Positions 9,875 to 18,653 of a stretch of 64,000 nt of DNA are shown in pieces. The stretch lies in the NCBI GenBank assembly GCA_046350935.1, contig JAXLZK010000003.1, positions 90,342 through 154,341 on the forward strand, read 5' to 3'. A model generated the notes under the pieces. The model was not told the origin of the DNA, did no database searches, and saw only the letters and a list, made by a program, of their open reading frames with translations. Every line of letters begins with the position of its first letter. The first letter of the stretch is position 1. The stretch comes from Nitrobium sp046350935 (GTDB lineage: Bacteria > Nitrospirota > Thermodesulfovibrionia > Thermodesulfovibrionales > Dissulfurispiraceae). The translations under genes and the position numbers were made by a program.

Positions 9875-11530
9875 ATGGCGATGACGGACACATTCAGGGA
9901 CGCCGCATCTTGCTGGAAAGTCATACTGTCGGACGTGGAAAAGAACAGGGGGCTTCTGTCCGAAATCGAACGGTTCGCCCGGGAAAACACGGCGCCCTCT
10001 CCCGTGGTGTTCGGCACCTCCGGCTGGCGCGGCGAAATAGGGACCGATTACACCTTCAATACCGTGCGGATCGTCACCGAGGCCCTCATCGAGATATTCA
10101 GAAGCAACAACGGCGCACTCCTCAGGGAAATAGGGGCGGGGGACTTCGCCGAGATCAGGAGGCGCGGCGTCATCGTGGGGCACGACAACCGCTTTCTGGG
10201 CCGTGAGTTCGCCATGGAAGTCATCGGACGGCTCCAGCGGGCCGGCATCGGGACATGGTACGCAGGCGAGGCCACGACGCCGGAATTCTCCGCCGGCATC
10301 GAGATGTCCGGCGCCGCCTGCTCCATCAACCTCACTCCCTCTCATAACCCCGCGAATTACGCGGGGTTCAAGTTCAACCCTGCGGACGGAGGACCCGCGG
10401 GAACCGGGATCACCTCGAAAATCGAAGAGATCGCCAACAGGATGATGGAGGAGGCCCTGGTCCTCGAGCCTGTACTGCCCGGCGGCGGGCCGGGGAGCGG
10501 GGCCGAAGAAGGGAAAAAAATCGATCTGCTCCAGACGTACCTGCACTTCATAAGAGAGCGGGGGACGGTGGACCTGGACAGGGTGCGGGATTTTATCGAC
10601 CGGGAGGAGTGCCTTGTCTGTGTGGATAATGTCCATGGGGCGACGCGGGGGAGGGTGGAGCGCCTCGTCGGCGCCGCCGGAAAGGTCGTCTATCTGAGGA
10701 CGGCGGACGACTACCTCTTCGGCGGCAGGGCGCCCGAACCGTCTGAAAAGAACATGGAGGGAGTGGAAAAGGTGCTGAAGGGGAGCTCCGCCCGCTTCAA
10801 GCTCGGCGTCATCATGGACCCCGACGGGGACCGCATACGCTACAGCGATGGGACCATGCAGATCCCGATGAACTATTTCGGAGCCATGGCCCTGCATTTC
10901 CTCCATGTATACAAGAAGTTCCCCGGAGTGGCGGCAAAGTCGGTGGGTACGAGCAACCTCGTGAACGCTATCGCGGAAAAGCTCGGCGTGCCGGTCAGGG
11001 AGACGCGGGTCGGCTTCAAGAACTTCAGGCCCTACCTGCTCCGGACCTCCCCGGAGCGGGCCATTGTCGCCTTCGAGGAGTCGGACGGCATCTCCGGATA
11101 TAACAACACGCTCGAAAAAGACGCTCTTTTCGGGTTTCTCCTTGCCGTCGAGATGATGGCGGTAACCGGAAAGAACCTGGGCGCCTACCTCTATTCCCTC
11201 ATGGATGAATACGGACACTACTACCCAGACCGCTCCGGCATCGCGGTGGACCGCTCCCTCGTGGGAGAGCCCCTCGTCGAGAAGCTCTCGGTGGTACAGG
11301 AGCGGTATCCGAAGGGGACGGTGACCGAGATCGGGGGCAGGAAGAGAACGGTGAAGGACCTGATCACCGTCGATGGCACGAAAGTGGTCTTCGACGACGG
11401 CTCGTGGCTCATGATACGGCCCTCGGGTACGGAGCCGAAGGTGCGTTTCTATATCGAGGCCCGGACGGAAGAGGGGAAGAAGGAGATCTTCGAGGCGGCG
11501 GAGAGGATAACGCGGGAAGCGCTCCGCTAG
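9875..11530 (+). CDS. Phosphoglucomutase/phosphomannomutase
   Basis: Alpha-D-phosphohexomutase family enzyme of 551 residues that interconverts hexose 1- and 6-phosphates for glycogen, exopolysaccharide or envelope sugars. The four signature loops are visible: the phosphoserine loop TPSHNPANYAG, the Mg loop DPDGDRIRY, the sugar loop EESDGISGYNN, and the phosphate loop RPSGTEPKVRFY near the C-terminus. The ATG at 9875 follows GGAGGG; an ATG at 9881 is possible, and the much longer frame upstream lacks family character. Substrate preference (glucose or mannose) cannot be read from sequence. Confidence 0.93.
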   Translation: MAMTDTFRDAASCWKVILSDVEKNRGLLSEIERFARENTAPSPVVFGTSGWRGEIGTDYTFNTVRIVTEALIEIFRSNNGALLREIGAGDFAEIRRRGVIVGHDNRFLGREFAMEVIGRLQRAGIGTWYAGEATTPEFSAGIEMSGAACSINLTPSHNPANYAGFKFNPADGGPAGTGITSKIEEIANRMMEEALVLEPVLPGGGPGSGAEEGKKIDLLQTYLHFIRERGTVDLDRVRDFIDREECLVCVDNVHGATRGRVERLVGAAGKVVYLRTADDYLFGGRAPEPSEKNMEGVEKVLKGSSARFKLGVIMDPDGDRIRYSDGTMQIPMNYFGAMALHFLHVYKKFPGVAAKSVGTSNLVNAIAEKLGVPVRETRVGFKNFRPYLLRTSPERAIVAFEESDGISGYNNTLEKDALFGFLLAVEMMAVTGKNLGAYLYSLMDEYGHYYPDRSGIAVDRSLVGEPLVEKLSVVQERYPKGTVTEIGGRKRTVKDLITVDGTKVVFDDGSWLMIRPSGTEPKVRFYIEARTEEGKKEIFEAAERITREALR

Positions 11531-11540
11531 CGGAGCTTCC

Positions 11541-12134
11541 CTACATGTCGCGCCTTCCTTCGAGGGATTTTGCGAGGGTGACCTCGTCGGCGAATTCGAT
11601 ATCGCTCCCGATGGGGAGACCGTAGGCGATGCGCGTGATCCTGATGCCGGAGGGTTTGAGCAGCTCCGTGAGGTAGCGGGCGGTCATCTCGCCTTTCGTG
11701 TTGGGGTTCGTGGCAAGGATGACCTCCTGGACTCCGCCCTCCTGGACCCGTGCCGTCAGCTCCCGGATCTTCAATCTGTCCGGCGTAATGCCGTCCACCG
11801 GAGAGAGCGCCCCGAGCAGGACATGGTACTTCCCGTCGAAGCTCCCCGTCCTCTCTATGGCGAGGATATTGCTCGGCTCCTCCACCACGCATATCCTGCT
11901 CCCGTCCCGCGACGGGGTGCTGCAGATCTCGCACGGATCGGCATCGGTAATGTTGAAACAGACCGAGCAGAACTTCGCCTTCTCCTTCACGTCGGCAATG
12001 GCGTCGGAGATCCCCTTCGCCTCTTCCCTGGACAGGGTCAGGATGAAGAAGGCGAGTCTCTGGGCGGTTTTCCTGCCGATCCCAGGCAGTTTTGTAAGCT
12101 GGGTAATAAGATTCTCGACTATATTCTGTGTCAT
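11541..12134 (-). CDS. recR: Recombination mediator RecR
   Basis: RecFOR-pathway protein that helps load RecA at gapped DNA. The 197-residue product has the helix-hairpin-helix KLPGIGRKTAQRLA at the N-terminus, a four-Cys zinc site (CSVCFNITDADPCEIC, residues about 55-70), and a Toprim domain from about residue 80 (ICVVEEPSNILAIE). Length and order are standard. It is last in the dnaX-ybaB-recR operon, a widespread bacterial arrangement. Confidence 0.98.
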   Translation of the reverse strand: MTQNIVENLITQLTKLPGIGRKTAQRLAFFILTLSREEAKGISDAIADVKEKAKFCSVCFNITDADPCEICSTPSRDGSRICVVEEPSNILAIERTGSFDGKYHVLLGALSPVDGITPDRLKIRELTARVQEGGVQEVILATNPNTKGEMTARYLTELLKPSGIRITRIAYGLPIGSDIEFADEVTLAKSLEGRRDM

Positions 12135-12201
12135 CGCGGTAACGGGCGGGTGCTCCCTTCTGCTTCGGCCCTTGCTCCTTTTCTCCGGCTCTCCGAGGCG
12201 G

Positions 12202-12546
12202 TTATTTGAAGAGGTTGCCGAGGCCGCCGCCCCCCATCCCCGGTATCTGCAGGCCCATGGTGAGCTTCGACATCTCTTCGTTTACCATCTGCTGCGCCCT
12301 CCGCAGCGCCTCGTTCGCAGCCGCGAGAATGAGGTCCTGAAGCATGTCCACATCGTCGGGGTTGACCACGTCCTTCTCTATTTTCACGGAGATCAGCTCT
12401 CCTCCTCCGTTTGCGACAACGGTTACCATCCCGCCTCCGGCAGTCGCCTCGACCGTCTTGGTGCGGGCTTCTTCCTGCATCTTCTGCATCTGCTCTTGCA
12501 GTTTCTGGGCCTGGCGCATCATGTCTCCCAGCATTTTCTTAGACAT
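12202..12546 (-). CDS. YbaB/EbfC family nucleoid-associated protein
   Basis: A small DNA-binding protein of 114 residues, normal for the family. The N-terminal amphipathic helix is rich in Gln and Met (MRQAQKLQEQMQKMQEE), followed by VEATAGGGMVTVVANG. The family forms tweezer-shaped dimers on DNA. Its start overlaps the dnaX stop by 8 bp, so translation is coupled. It is between dnaX and recR, the usual position. Confidence 0.96.
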   Translation of the reverse strand: MSKKMLGDMMRQAQKLQEQMQKMQEEARTKTVEATAGGGMVTVVANGGGELISVKIEKDVVNPDDVDMLQDLILAAANEALRRAQQMVNEEMSKLTMGLQIPGMGGGGLGNLFK

Positions 12547-14263
12547 TTTCTCCTCCTTTTTTGACGGGTATGATATCCACGATCCGGCCTTCGAACAGTT
12601 CGAGGGCCTCCCTGACGACGGGGTTCTGCATGACCTTGTCTTTCAGGTCCTTTCTGCTCGCGGTGGGGGTCTGCGCAGTCCCTATGCTGATGTCCACGGT
12701 TTTGCCGCAGAGCTCTTCGAGAGTCCTGGCGACCGTCGGAAGGCTCTCCCGCACGGAATCGGCATGCACCGAAAATCCTCCGTTGAAGGTGAGGGTGATT
12801 TCGGTCCCCTCCGCGGAAAATACCGCTTCCCGCAGCTTGCTCGCAAGGGGGTGATTGGTTTCGTCGATCCTCTCGATAGCGCTGCTCCATACCGCGGAGG
12901 AAAGCGGCAGGTCGCCGGTGTGCCCCGGTGCGGGAGGTGCGGGCGCCCCTTCAGGAGAGGCTTCCTCTCTTCCGGGGGGCGGATCTCCGGTCTCTTTTCG
13001 TTTTTCGCTGCGTTGTCCTTTTTTCTCCGCACCCTCCTGTGGGGAGGCCCCTCCGCCGGGACTCTTCAGGACCGGGGGAGCCGTCTGCGCCATAGGGATT
13101 CCCGGACGGGTCCCCTGCTGCCCGCTTCTGTCCTCTGCTCCCCCGAGCGCCCGGAGCGCCTCGTCAATGGCCGTGAAACGGCTCAGGAGACTCAGGCGGA
13201 TAAGGGTCATCTCCAGAGCGATCCGCGGGTAGAAAGCGCTCCTGATGCCCGGCTCCGCCTTGATCAGTTCGGAAAGGAGGAGCGCCATATGCTCCTCGGA
13301 CGTCTGCTCCTTCAGGGAGGCGATCGCCCGCGACTCCTCTTCGCTTACGTCCATCGTCTCTTCCATCCCGCCGGCGATTTTCGCGACGAGGAGGTTCCTG
13401 ACGAACTGCAGCAGGTCCCGGGTGAAGCTCTTCAGGTCGGTTCCCGTAGTGGTGAGCTCGGCGATGAGAGAAATGATTTCCTTGCGGTTGCCGCCGACCA
13501 CCGCCCCGGTGATCCGCGCCATGGTCTCCACGTCGGTAATGCCGAGAAGGTCCTTGACGTCCGCCGCGGAAATCGTATCGGAGAAGGAGGTCACCTGGTC
13601 GAGGATGGTAAGGGAGTCCCTCATGCTGCCGTCGGCCGCGCGGGCGACGATATCCAGGGCGGCAGGCGCTATGGAGAGCCCCTCCGCCTCGGAGATGGAT
13701 TTCAGCCTCTCCTTTATTTTCTGGACGGCAATGCGGGTGAAGGGGAGATGCTGGCACCGGGAAAGCACAGTGGGCGGTATCTTCTTCGGCTCAGTGGTGG
13801 CGAGCACGAAGACCACATGGGGAGGAGGCTCTTCCAGGGTCTTCAAAAGGGCGTTGAAAGCGGAGGCGGAGAGCATATGCGCCTCGTCGATAATGTACAC
13901 CTTGTACCGGGCGCCGGAAGGGGCATAGCGGACCCGCTCCCTGAGGTCCCTGATATTGTCAACTCCCGTGTTGGAGGCCCCGTCGATTTCAGAGACGTCC
14001 ACGGAGGCGCCGCCGGCAACCTCCAGACAGGAAGGGCACTGCCCGCAGGGATCGGGCGTCGGTCCGTTCACGCAGTTGAGGGCTTTTGCGAGGATCCTCG
14101 CCGTGGTGGTCTTCCCGACGCCGCGGGGGCCGGAAAAGATATAGGCGTGGGCCACTTTCCGGGAAGTGAGGGCGTTCTTCAGAATGCGCGCCACATGCTC
14201 CTGTCCCGTCAGGTCGTCGAGGGTCTGCGGTCTCCACTTTCTCGCTAAAACAAGGTATGCCAT
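12539..14263 (-). CDS. dnaX: DNA polymerase III subunit gamma/tau
   Basis: Clamp-loader ATPase of the replicative polymerase. The 574-residue product shows the N-terminal DLTGQEHVARIL, Walker A GPRGVGKTTTARILAKAL, a zinc module CGQCPSC, DEAH-type Walker B (IIDEAHMLS) and sensor residues, then a Pro/Gly-rich linker and a tau-like C-terminal domain. A run of six A residues in the mRNA (13024-13019) lies in the linker; a -1 slip there would reach a TGA after 22 codons and give a gamma-like short form. The motif is not the exact E. coli heptamer in frame, so this is only a possibility. Confidence 0.97.
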   Translation of the reverse strand: MAYLVLARKWRPQTLDDLTGQEHVARILKNALTSRKVAHAYIFSGPRGVGKTTTARILAKALNCVNGPTPDPCGQCPSCLEVAGGASVDVSEIDGASNTGVDNIRDLRERVRYAPSGARYKVYIIDEAHMLSASAFNALLKTLEEPPPHVVFVLATTEPKKIPPTVLSRCQHLPFTRIAVQKIKERLKSISEAEGLSIAPAALDIVARAADGSMRDSLTILDQVTSFSDTISAADVKDLLGITDVETMARITGAVVGGNRKEIISLIAELTTTGTDLKSFTRDLLQFVRNLLVAKIAGGMEETMDVSEEESRAIASLKEQTSEEHMALLLSELIKAEPGIRSAFYPRIALEMTLIRLSLLSRFTAIDEALRALGGAEDRSGQQGTRPGIPMAQTAPPVLKSPGGGASPQEGAEKKGQRSEKRKETGDPPPGREEASPEGAPAPPAPGHTGDLPLSSAVWSSAIERIDETNHPLASKLREAVFSAEGTEITLTFNGGFSVHADSVRESLPTVARTLEELCGKTVDISIGTAQTPTASRKDLKDKVMQNPVVREALELFEGRIVDIIPVKKGGENV

Positions 14264-14450
14264 AACTCCTCATCGCGTGAATGGCCCCCCTTCCACAGCG
14301 GATCCATGATCGTCCGTAGAGGAGGGGAGCTTTCCGGCTATGGAGGTGAGGCGGTCCTGTTTTTCCTCAGCCGGCGGCCGGCCTGCCCGGCGTCACGCCC
14401 ATTGACCGGCGGTGCGGGCAATGAGCATCAGCCGTGAACAAGGTAGTAAT

Positions 14451-14550
14451 ATGGGACCGGCTTGCTGCGGCACCCAGACGAAGCGCTTACCGTTGCTTCC
14501 TTCCGGACCTGGCGGAGTTTACACCGGCCTGCTGCGCAGGGCCAGCCCCC
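14451..14550 (-). ncRNA. ffs: Signal recognition particle RNA, small bacterial type
   Basis: The minus strand carries the hallmark SRP tetraloop region GGTCCGGAAGGAAGC with the paired asymmetric loop side AGCAACGGTAAGCG. The flanks GGGGGCTGGC and GCCGGTCCC pair to close the hairpin at about 100 nt. It binds Ffh to target membrane proteins. It lies upstream of dnaX and next to tRNA-Ser, a common neighbourhood. Ends are estimated from pairing and may be off by a few bases. Confidence 0.93.
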
Positions 14551-14566
14551 GGCTGAGGAAAAACAT

Positions 14567-14657
<91 letters not shown>

Positions 14658-14892
14658 AACTGGTGTTGATCTTGTCCGTTTCGTATGGTACTGTGGTATC
14701 TATTGCGATACCGGTGAACGAATCGTTTCAACGTTCCGACGGGACTGACCGTTGTCCGCTGCTTTCTTATTCCGTCAAACGGGCCGTATGGCCGGAACTC
14801 CGGATGAAAGGGAAAAGGGACCGGCACCATCGGAACTCTTTATTGTAAGATTTTATACCGAAAAAATCCAGTGGGCAGTAAAGGCCGGGCTG

Positions 14893-14901
14893 TGGTATAC
14901 T
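14893..14901 (+). promoter_or_regulatory. Extended -10 promoter of broken exported-protein gene
   Basis: TGGTATACT lies 57 nt before the ATG at 14959, with AAGGAG as the Shine-Dalgarno. It is one of the clearest members of the recurring TGN-TANNNT class. Confidence 0.5.
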
Positions 14902-14958
14902 TTCAAGGTCTTGCGGGCTTCTTTCCTGGTCCGGATGTTTATAGTAAGGAGTGAAAGA

Positions 14959-15737
14959 ATGAGAGTAAAAGCTTTTACAGCAGCAGTGGTAATGGTGGCG
15001 GCATCGATGGTAGGCCTCTACTACCACGTAACGGAGAAGGACACAAAGAAAGTTATTATAAAACAAGAAATAAGGAGTTCTGCAGCGTTGCTGGAGCCCC
15101 CGGCTGAAAAAGAGTCCTCTTCGACCCAGCCGGTGTATCAGTTCAGTGCTGCAGCCCCTTCCTCCGTCGGGCCGGCTGATGTTTCCGCCCTGATCTCCCG
15201 CTATCTTCCGGGAAAGCAGGACGGCTTCGAGACGCGTCTCAAGCTGAGCGAGGCGCTCTATGAGAATAACTATGTTCCCGATGCTCGGGGAATCTTCAAT
15301 TCCCTCAGCGATGCGGACGTATGCGGGCTTATCATCTCGAAAGCCCCGGGAACCCGGTGCGAGGGAGACATGCGGGCAAAGCTGGGCGAGCTGCTCTATG
15401 CCGACGGCTATCTCAAGCTGGCGAAGGATCTCCTGACGGCCCTGGTTTCGGAATCGGCGGCCCAGATGACGAATGTGGGGATCGATACGTTCAAGACCTT
15501 GAGGAGCGCGTACCGCGCTCTCCGGGGAAATGGCGAAATACGAGTCCCTCATCGAGTCCGTTCCCGAGTCGTACCCGCTGAAGCCCGAAATCCTTGCGGA
15601 TGCCGCCAATTTCTATGCGGAGGAGGAACAAGGAGAAGGCGAAGAGTATTCTCACAGCCGCCCTCGACAAGTTTCCGCAGAATATCGCCCTCCATTCCTT
15701 CATGGAGAGCCGGTTCGGAGTGGAGTCTGTCCAGTAA
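14959..15737 (+). pseudogene. Exported helical-repeat-like protein, two frameshifts
   Basis: I do not recognise the family. The product begins with a hydrophobic segment (about residues 5-25), then a Ser/Glu-rich linker and a helical, TPR-like part (SEALYENNYVPDARGIFNSL, ELLYADGYLKLAKDLLTAL). The frame breaks near 15524, where removing one G from a GGGG run restores LREMAKYESLIES. It breaks again near 15625, after which KEKAKSILTAALDKFPQNIA continues to a TAA at 15735. The restored protein would have about 259 residues. Protein-like sequence persists in every segment, so this is either a very recent pseudogene or a consensus error. Confidence 0.75.
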
Positions 15738-15793
15738 TCGGGGAAAACGTAGTCCTTCAGGGCGAAGGAGCCTCCCTTTGCCCTTTTTGAAAT

Positions 15794-16391
15794 ATGGCGA
15801 GCGGAGAAGAGAAGGCCTGGGAGATACTGGCGACCCTTTCCCTGAAGAGGTGTGCAGGAACGCACAGGCAGCCTACGACGAAGGGGCCGGGGCGTATACT
15901 CTTGTCTCTTGTGGGATGGAGGTCTGCATGCTCCGCGGGAGAGGAAAATCTGCAGCAGCGCTCCCGGCGGCGACATGCTCCTGCAGAGATTGGCCTATTT
16001 CTTCAAGCTCTCCGCCCTGTGGTATCTCTGCAGCGCTAAAGATATCGCCCTTTCGGGACGGTTGGTGAGTCCTGTCAATCTGGGGGGAGGGCAGCTCTAT
16101 TTCAGGGGGCTCCCACGTGCTCCCCAATGAAAAGGTCGCACAAAAATACGGATCCGACGCGGCGGGGTTCATCGCCCGGGGCAGAGAGCTCGCCGGCGAG
16201 GTGCTGGAGCACGGCGACGCCGCCGTCAGGCTTTTCCGCTGCCGCGGGTACCCGTTGTGTTGATCCTATGGCTCGAAGACGAGGAGTTTCCGCCCCGGGT
16301 GGACCTTCTCCTCGACTCCACCTGCGAGCTGCAGCTTCCCTTGGACATCGTCTGGTCCATCGCCATGCTGAGCCTCCTGGTCATGCTCTGA
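15794..16391 (+). pseudogene. DUF3786-like protein, four frameshifts
   Basis: Stitching the frames gives about 200 residues resembling DUF3786 proteins. The segments are MASGEEKAWEILATL, then PEEVCRNAQAAYDEGAG, then LQRLAYFFKLSALWYLCSAK with LGGGQLYFRG, then AQKYGSDAAGFIARGRELAG, then VLILWLEDEEFPPRVDLLLD to the end. Breaks lie near 15840, 15940, 16108 and 16232; three are explained by one base in C or G homopolymers (CCC, GGGGG, CCC). The family is found in anaerobes and its role is unknown. Together with the preceding broken gene this makes six indels in about 850 bp, while nearby genes are intact. Confidence 0.72.
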
Positions 16392-16735
16392 AAAAGCGGC
16401 TTCACTACCTTCTTTACTTGTGCTACTATTTGCGACACTGCAGAAGCCTCAGAACGTCTACCAATAATGAATGTATTAGGGAATCTGTCATTCCGGCTTG
16501 TCCGGAATCGTTTCCCCGAAAGGATTCCCGACGCGCTTCGCTTGCGGGAATGACCGAAGAAAGATTCACTCCGGGAGCGGCTTTTGTTCATTTTTGTTAG
16601 ATACCCTAAATCAAAGAAATTACGAGATGAAGTATACTATTGCATAGGTAAATGGTAGGCTATATCCGCACTCTCCGCAGATAGCCTTTTTGCTATATGT
16701 CGTAGAATACGTAGGAAAGAGGGAGGCACAAAGTC
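16392..16735. other. Gene-free stretch of 344 bp
   Basis: No supported gene. It contains the palindromic-ended repeat at 16487-16554 and an imperfect hairpin, AGGCTAT (16657-16663) with ATAGCCT (16681-16687) followed by TTTT, which is a weak terminator candidate. TATACT at 16633-16638 could be a promoter -10 for the next gene. Base composition shifts from GC-rich to AT-rich here. Confidence 0.5.
16487..16554. repeat. Palindromic-ended repeat (GTCATTCC...GGAATGAC)
   Basis: A 68-bp element with 8-bp perfect terminal inverted repeats, GTCATTCC and GGAATGAC. It also has internal imperfect symmetry (CCGGCTTGTCCGG, CGCGCTTCGCTTGCGGG). It resembles the CATTGCGAG repeats in form but not in exact sequence. 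No copy of this variant was seen elsewhere in the window. Confidence 0.6.
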
Positions 16736-17113
16736 ATGCAGATAACCTTAGCTTTTCACGAGATAATCTCTTGGATTCTTACTGCAATTTCTTTTGCTCT
16801 TTTTATCTATGAGCGAAAAAGAAATAATCTGATCCCCTTCTATATGAATCTTCAGGGGCTGCTGAAAACTTGTCATGCAAAAGCTGTTTTTTATTGGCAA
16901 GTAGCAAATCACTGCAAGGAGACATTTCATGATGACAGTAAGACTAATATAATAATGTGGCAATCTGTAAGCACCGATTTTGAGGCATTGAAGCAAACTG
17001 TCATGGGTATAATGAAGGCAGTAGAACCCAATAGGGACATGCCCTTTAACGACAGAGATTATACATTAGTGAAAGCTCCTGAGTTAAGCAAAAAAGAAGA
17101 TATAAGTTCATAA
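16736..17113 (+). CDS. Hypothetical protein with N-terminal membrane helix
   Basis: I do not recognise it. It has 125 residues; residues about 5-25 (LAFHEIISWILTAISFALFI) form one membrane helix, followed by a positively charged ERKRNN stop and a mostly soluble domain rich in Lys, Phe and His. The ATG at 16736 follows GGGAGGC. Its base composition is much more AT-rich than the core genes, suggesting horizontal acquisition. No partner gene is evident. Confidence 0.6.
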   Translation: MQITLAFHEIISWILTAISFALFIYERKRNNLIPFYMNLQGLLKTCHAKAVFYWQVANHCKETFHDDSKTNIIMWQSVSTDFEALKQTVMGIMKAVEPNRDMPFNDRDYTLVKAPELSKKEDISS

Positions 17114-17175
17114 GGGGTCTCTGTACAGAACATAGTGTCCCTGAGACACCACTGTCGTTGTAAAAGAATAAAACG

Positions 17176-17391
17176 ATGAAAATCAAGTATTTCTCCGATA
17201 CGGATACTGCCTTGGTCGAATTTTCCGATAATGAGGTTGCTGAGACAAAGGAAATAAATGAAAATGTTTACATTGATTTGGATGTCTCAGGGAATCTAGT
17301 GTCGATGACCATAGAGCATGCCCGACAAAAGGCGAGTCTCCCGTATCTGTCTTTCGAACAGATAGGGGAGAAAACCTGTAAACCCCTTTAA
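17176..17391 (+). CDS. DUF2283 family protein
   Basis: A 71-residue protein with the DUF2283 pattern: KIKYFSDTDTALVEFSD, then VYIDLDVSGNLVSMTIEHA. Genes of this family are often next to small DUF4258 or other toxin-like genes, and an antitoxin-like role has been suggested. Here no such partner is seen: the upstream gene encodes a membrane-anchored hypothetical protein. AT-rich like its neighbour, probably acquired with it. Confidence 0.75.
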   Translation: MKIKYFSDTDTALVEFSDNEVAETKEINENVYIDLDVSGNLVSMTIEHARQKASLPYLSFEQIGEKTCKPL

Positions 17392-17446
17392 CGGGCAGAA
17401 TGAAACGTCGCAATAGAGAGTATCTAGATCAAGATCAAGAGCTCCT

Positions 17447-18007
17447 TTATAAATCAGCATCTTTTCCCCCCTCCTCTTCTCTTTGGCCTGCTGAGAGGAC
17501 CTGCAGCAGGTTCCGGGCAAGATAGAAATAGCGCTGGAATCTCTCGTCGATGTAGTCGCGATAGGTGTTCTTGTGCGGGATGAAAAGTCCCTTCTCATAC
17601 ATCAGGGTAACCTCCGCGAAGATGCCGTCCTTCAGGTATACCCGGTGGGAGAAGTCCTTCGTGGAGGCGAGGACGAGCTTTGCAGGGGTGAGATAGCCGG
17701 GATCGAGGTTGACGGTCCTCTTTCCCTCGAAGGTGAACTTCTGCTCTATCCTGTTGGTGAGGAGCTTTATCGGAGCGAGGGCGTCCTGCTCGATCAGTTC
17801 TTTGAAAAAGACGAATCTCCGGTACAGGGGCTCCCCCATCTCGTTCCGGTAATAAGGGGAATAATCCCATGGGAGGGGAGGGGTCTCCATGACCGCCTCA
17901 CCGAAGCAGGCATCGAGGTCGCGGAGCGCCTCGTCATAGCGGCTCTCCTGCACGTAGAGAATACCGGCAACGAGGAGTGCCCTGGAGCGGAGCAAAGGGG
18001 TACCCAC
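17447..18007 (-). CDS. DUF4416 family protein
   Basis: A 186-residue protein of unknown function. Family-typical blocks are YYRNEMGEPLYRRFVFF, IKLLTNRIEQKF, and RTVNLDPGYLTPAKLVLAST followed by KDFSHRVYLKDGIFAEV. The GTG at 18007 has GGAAAGAG upstream and lies 17 bp after the thioredoxin stop; the frame is open further up but overlaps that gene. DUF4416 is common in Nitrospirota and Desulfobacterota, which supports the taxonomic guess. Co-transcription with the thioredoxin gene is likely. Confidence 0.85.
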   Translation of the reverse strand: MGTPLLRSRALLVAGILYVQESRYDEALRDLDACFGEAVMETPPLPWDYSPYYRNEMGEPLYRRFVFFKELIEQDALAPIKLLTNRIEQKFTFEGKRTVNLDPGYLTPAKLVLASTKDFSHRVYLKDGIFAEVTLMYEKGLFIPHKNTYRDYIDERFQRYFYLARNLLQVLSAGQREEEGGKDADL

Positions 18008-18024
18008 AGTGCTCTTTCCGGCCG

Positions 18025-18567
18025 CTACTGCGGTTCGGAGACCAGCGAGGCGAGGGTTGCCCGTACCTGCGGGGCATCCCACTGCAGGGGGCCCACGATT
18101 TTCTGTTTCAGGATGCCTTTTTTATCGATAACAAAGCTTTCGGGAACGCCGGTAAGCCCGTACACTTTCCAGAGATTCATCGTATCCACCAGGACGGGAA
18201 AGGAGAGGTTGTTCGCCTTCATGTAGGCCAGGGCCCTGGCGGGCTCATCGTTATACAGGACGGAAACGAAGACCAGTTTATCATTCCCCTTTTCGGCGTT
18301 GAGCAGGTTCTGCAGGGAGGGGTTTTCCTCTTTGCAGGAGTCGCACCAGGACGCCCAGAAGGTGACGAGGACCACCTTGCCCCTGAGCTCGGAGAGTTTC
18401 CAGGTCTTCCCCCCGGTGTCCCGGAGAGTGAAGTCGGGGGCTTCGAGCCCTGTTACCGCCTTTTGCGGCGCCTGCTCTCCGGAGTGCTCTCCTGAACGGG
18501 AAAGGAAAAGGATGAATGCGATTCCGATTGCGAATACGAGCAGCAGGATAGTTCCTTTGTTCTTCAT
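18025..18567 (-). CDS. TlpA/ResA-like thiol-disulfide oxidoreductase
   Basis: A membrane-tethered periplasmic thioredoxin of 180 residues. Residues about 5-23 form an uncleaved signal anchor. The thioredoxin fold follows, with the redox pair in WASWCDSC and the cis-Pro loop GVPESFVIDKKG. Members of this family reduce apocytochrome or other periplasmic disulfides, often for cytochrome c maturation; no ccm genes are in the window, so the partner is unknown. I chose the ATG at 18567 because AAAAGGGGG precedes it. Confidence 0.92.
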   Translation of the reverse strand: MKNKGTILLLVFAIGIAFILFLSRSGEHSGEQAPQKAVTGLEAPDFTLRDTGGKTWKLSELRGKVVLVTFWASWCDSCKEENPSLQNLLNAEKGNDKLVFVSVLYNDEPARALAYMKANNLSFPVLVDTMNLWKVYGLTGVPESFVIDKKGILKQKIVGPLQWDAPQVRATLASLVSEPQ

Positions 18568-18587
18568 CAAGACCCCCTTTTCACAAG

Positions 18588-18626
18588 GAAGTCCCGCAGA
18601 AATCACAGGGATTCCTGCGGGACTTC
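18588..18626. terminator. Strong hairpin between clpC and tlpA-like gene
   Basis: GAAGTCCCGCAG (18588-18599) is a perfect 12-bp complement of CTGCGGGACTTC (18615-18626), with a 15-nt loop. It lies in the 86-bp gap after the clpC stop. No U-run follows in the clpC direction, so it may be a mRNA-stabilising or attenuating hairpin rather than a classic intrinsic terminator. Confidence 0.5.
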
Positions 18627-18653
18627 GCTATGGAACGCCTCGCGTATTTTTTA

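Noticed and set aside
14752..16068. One continuous 438-residue protein
   Set aside because: Only its first part (from 14959 to about 15520) is coding; the rest is out-of-frame reading of two other gene segments.
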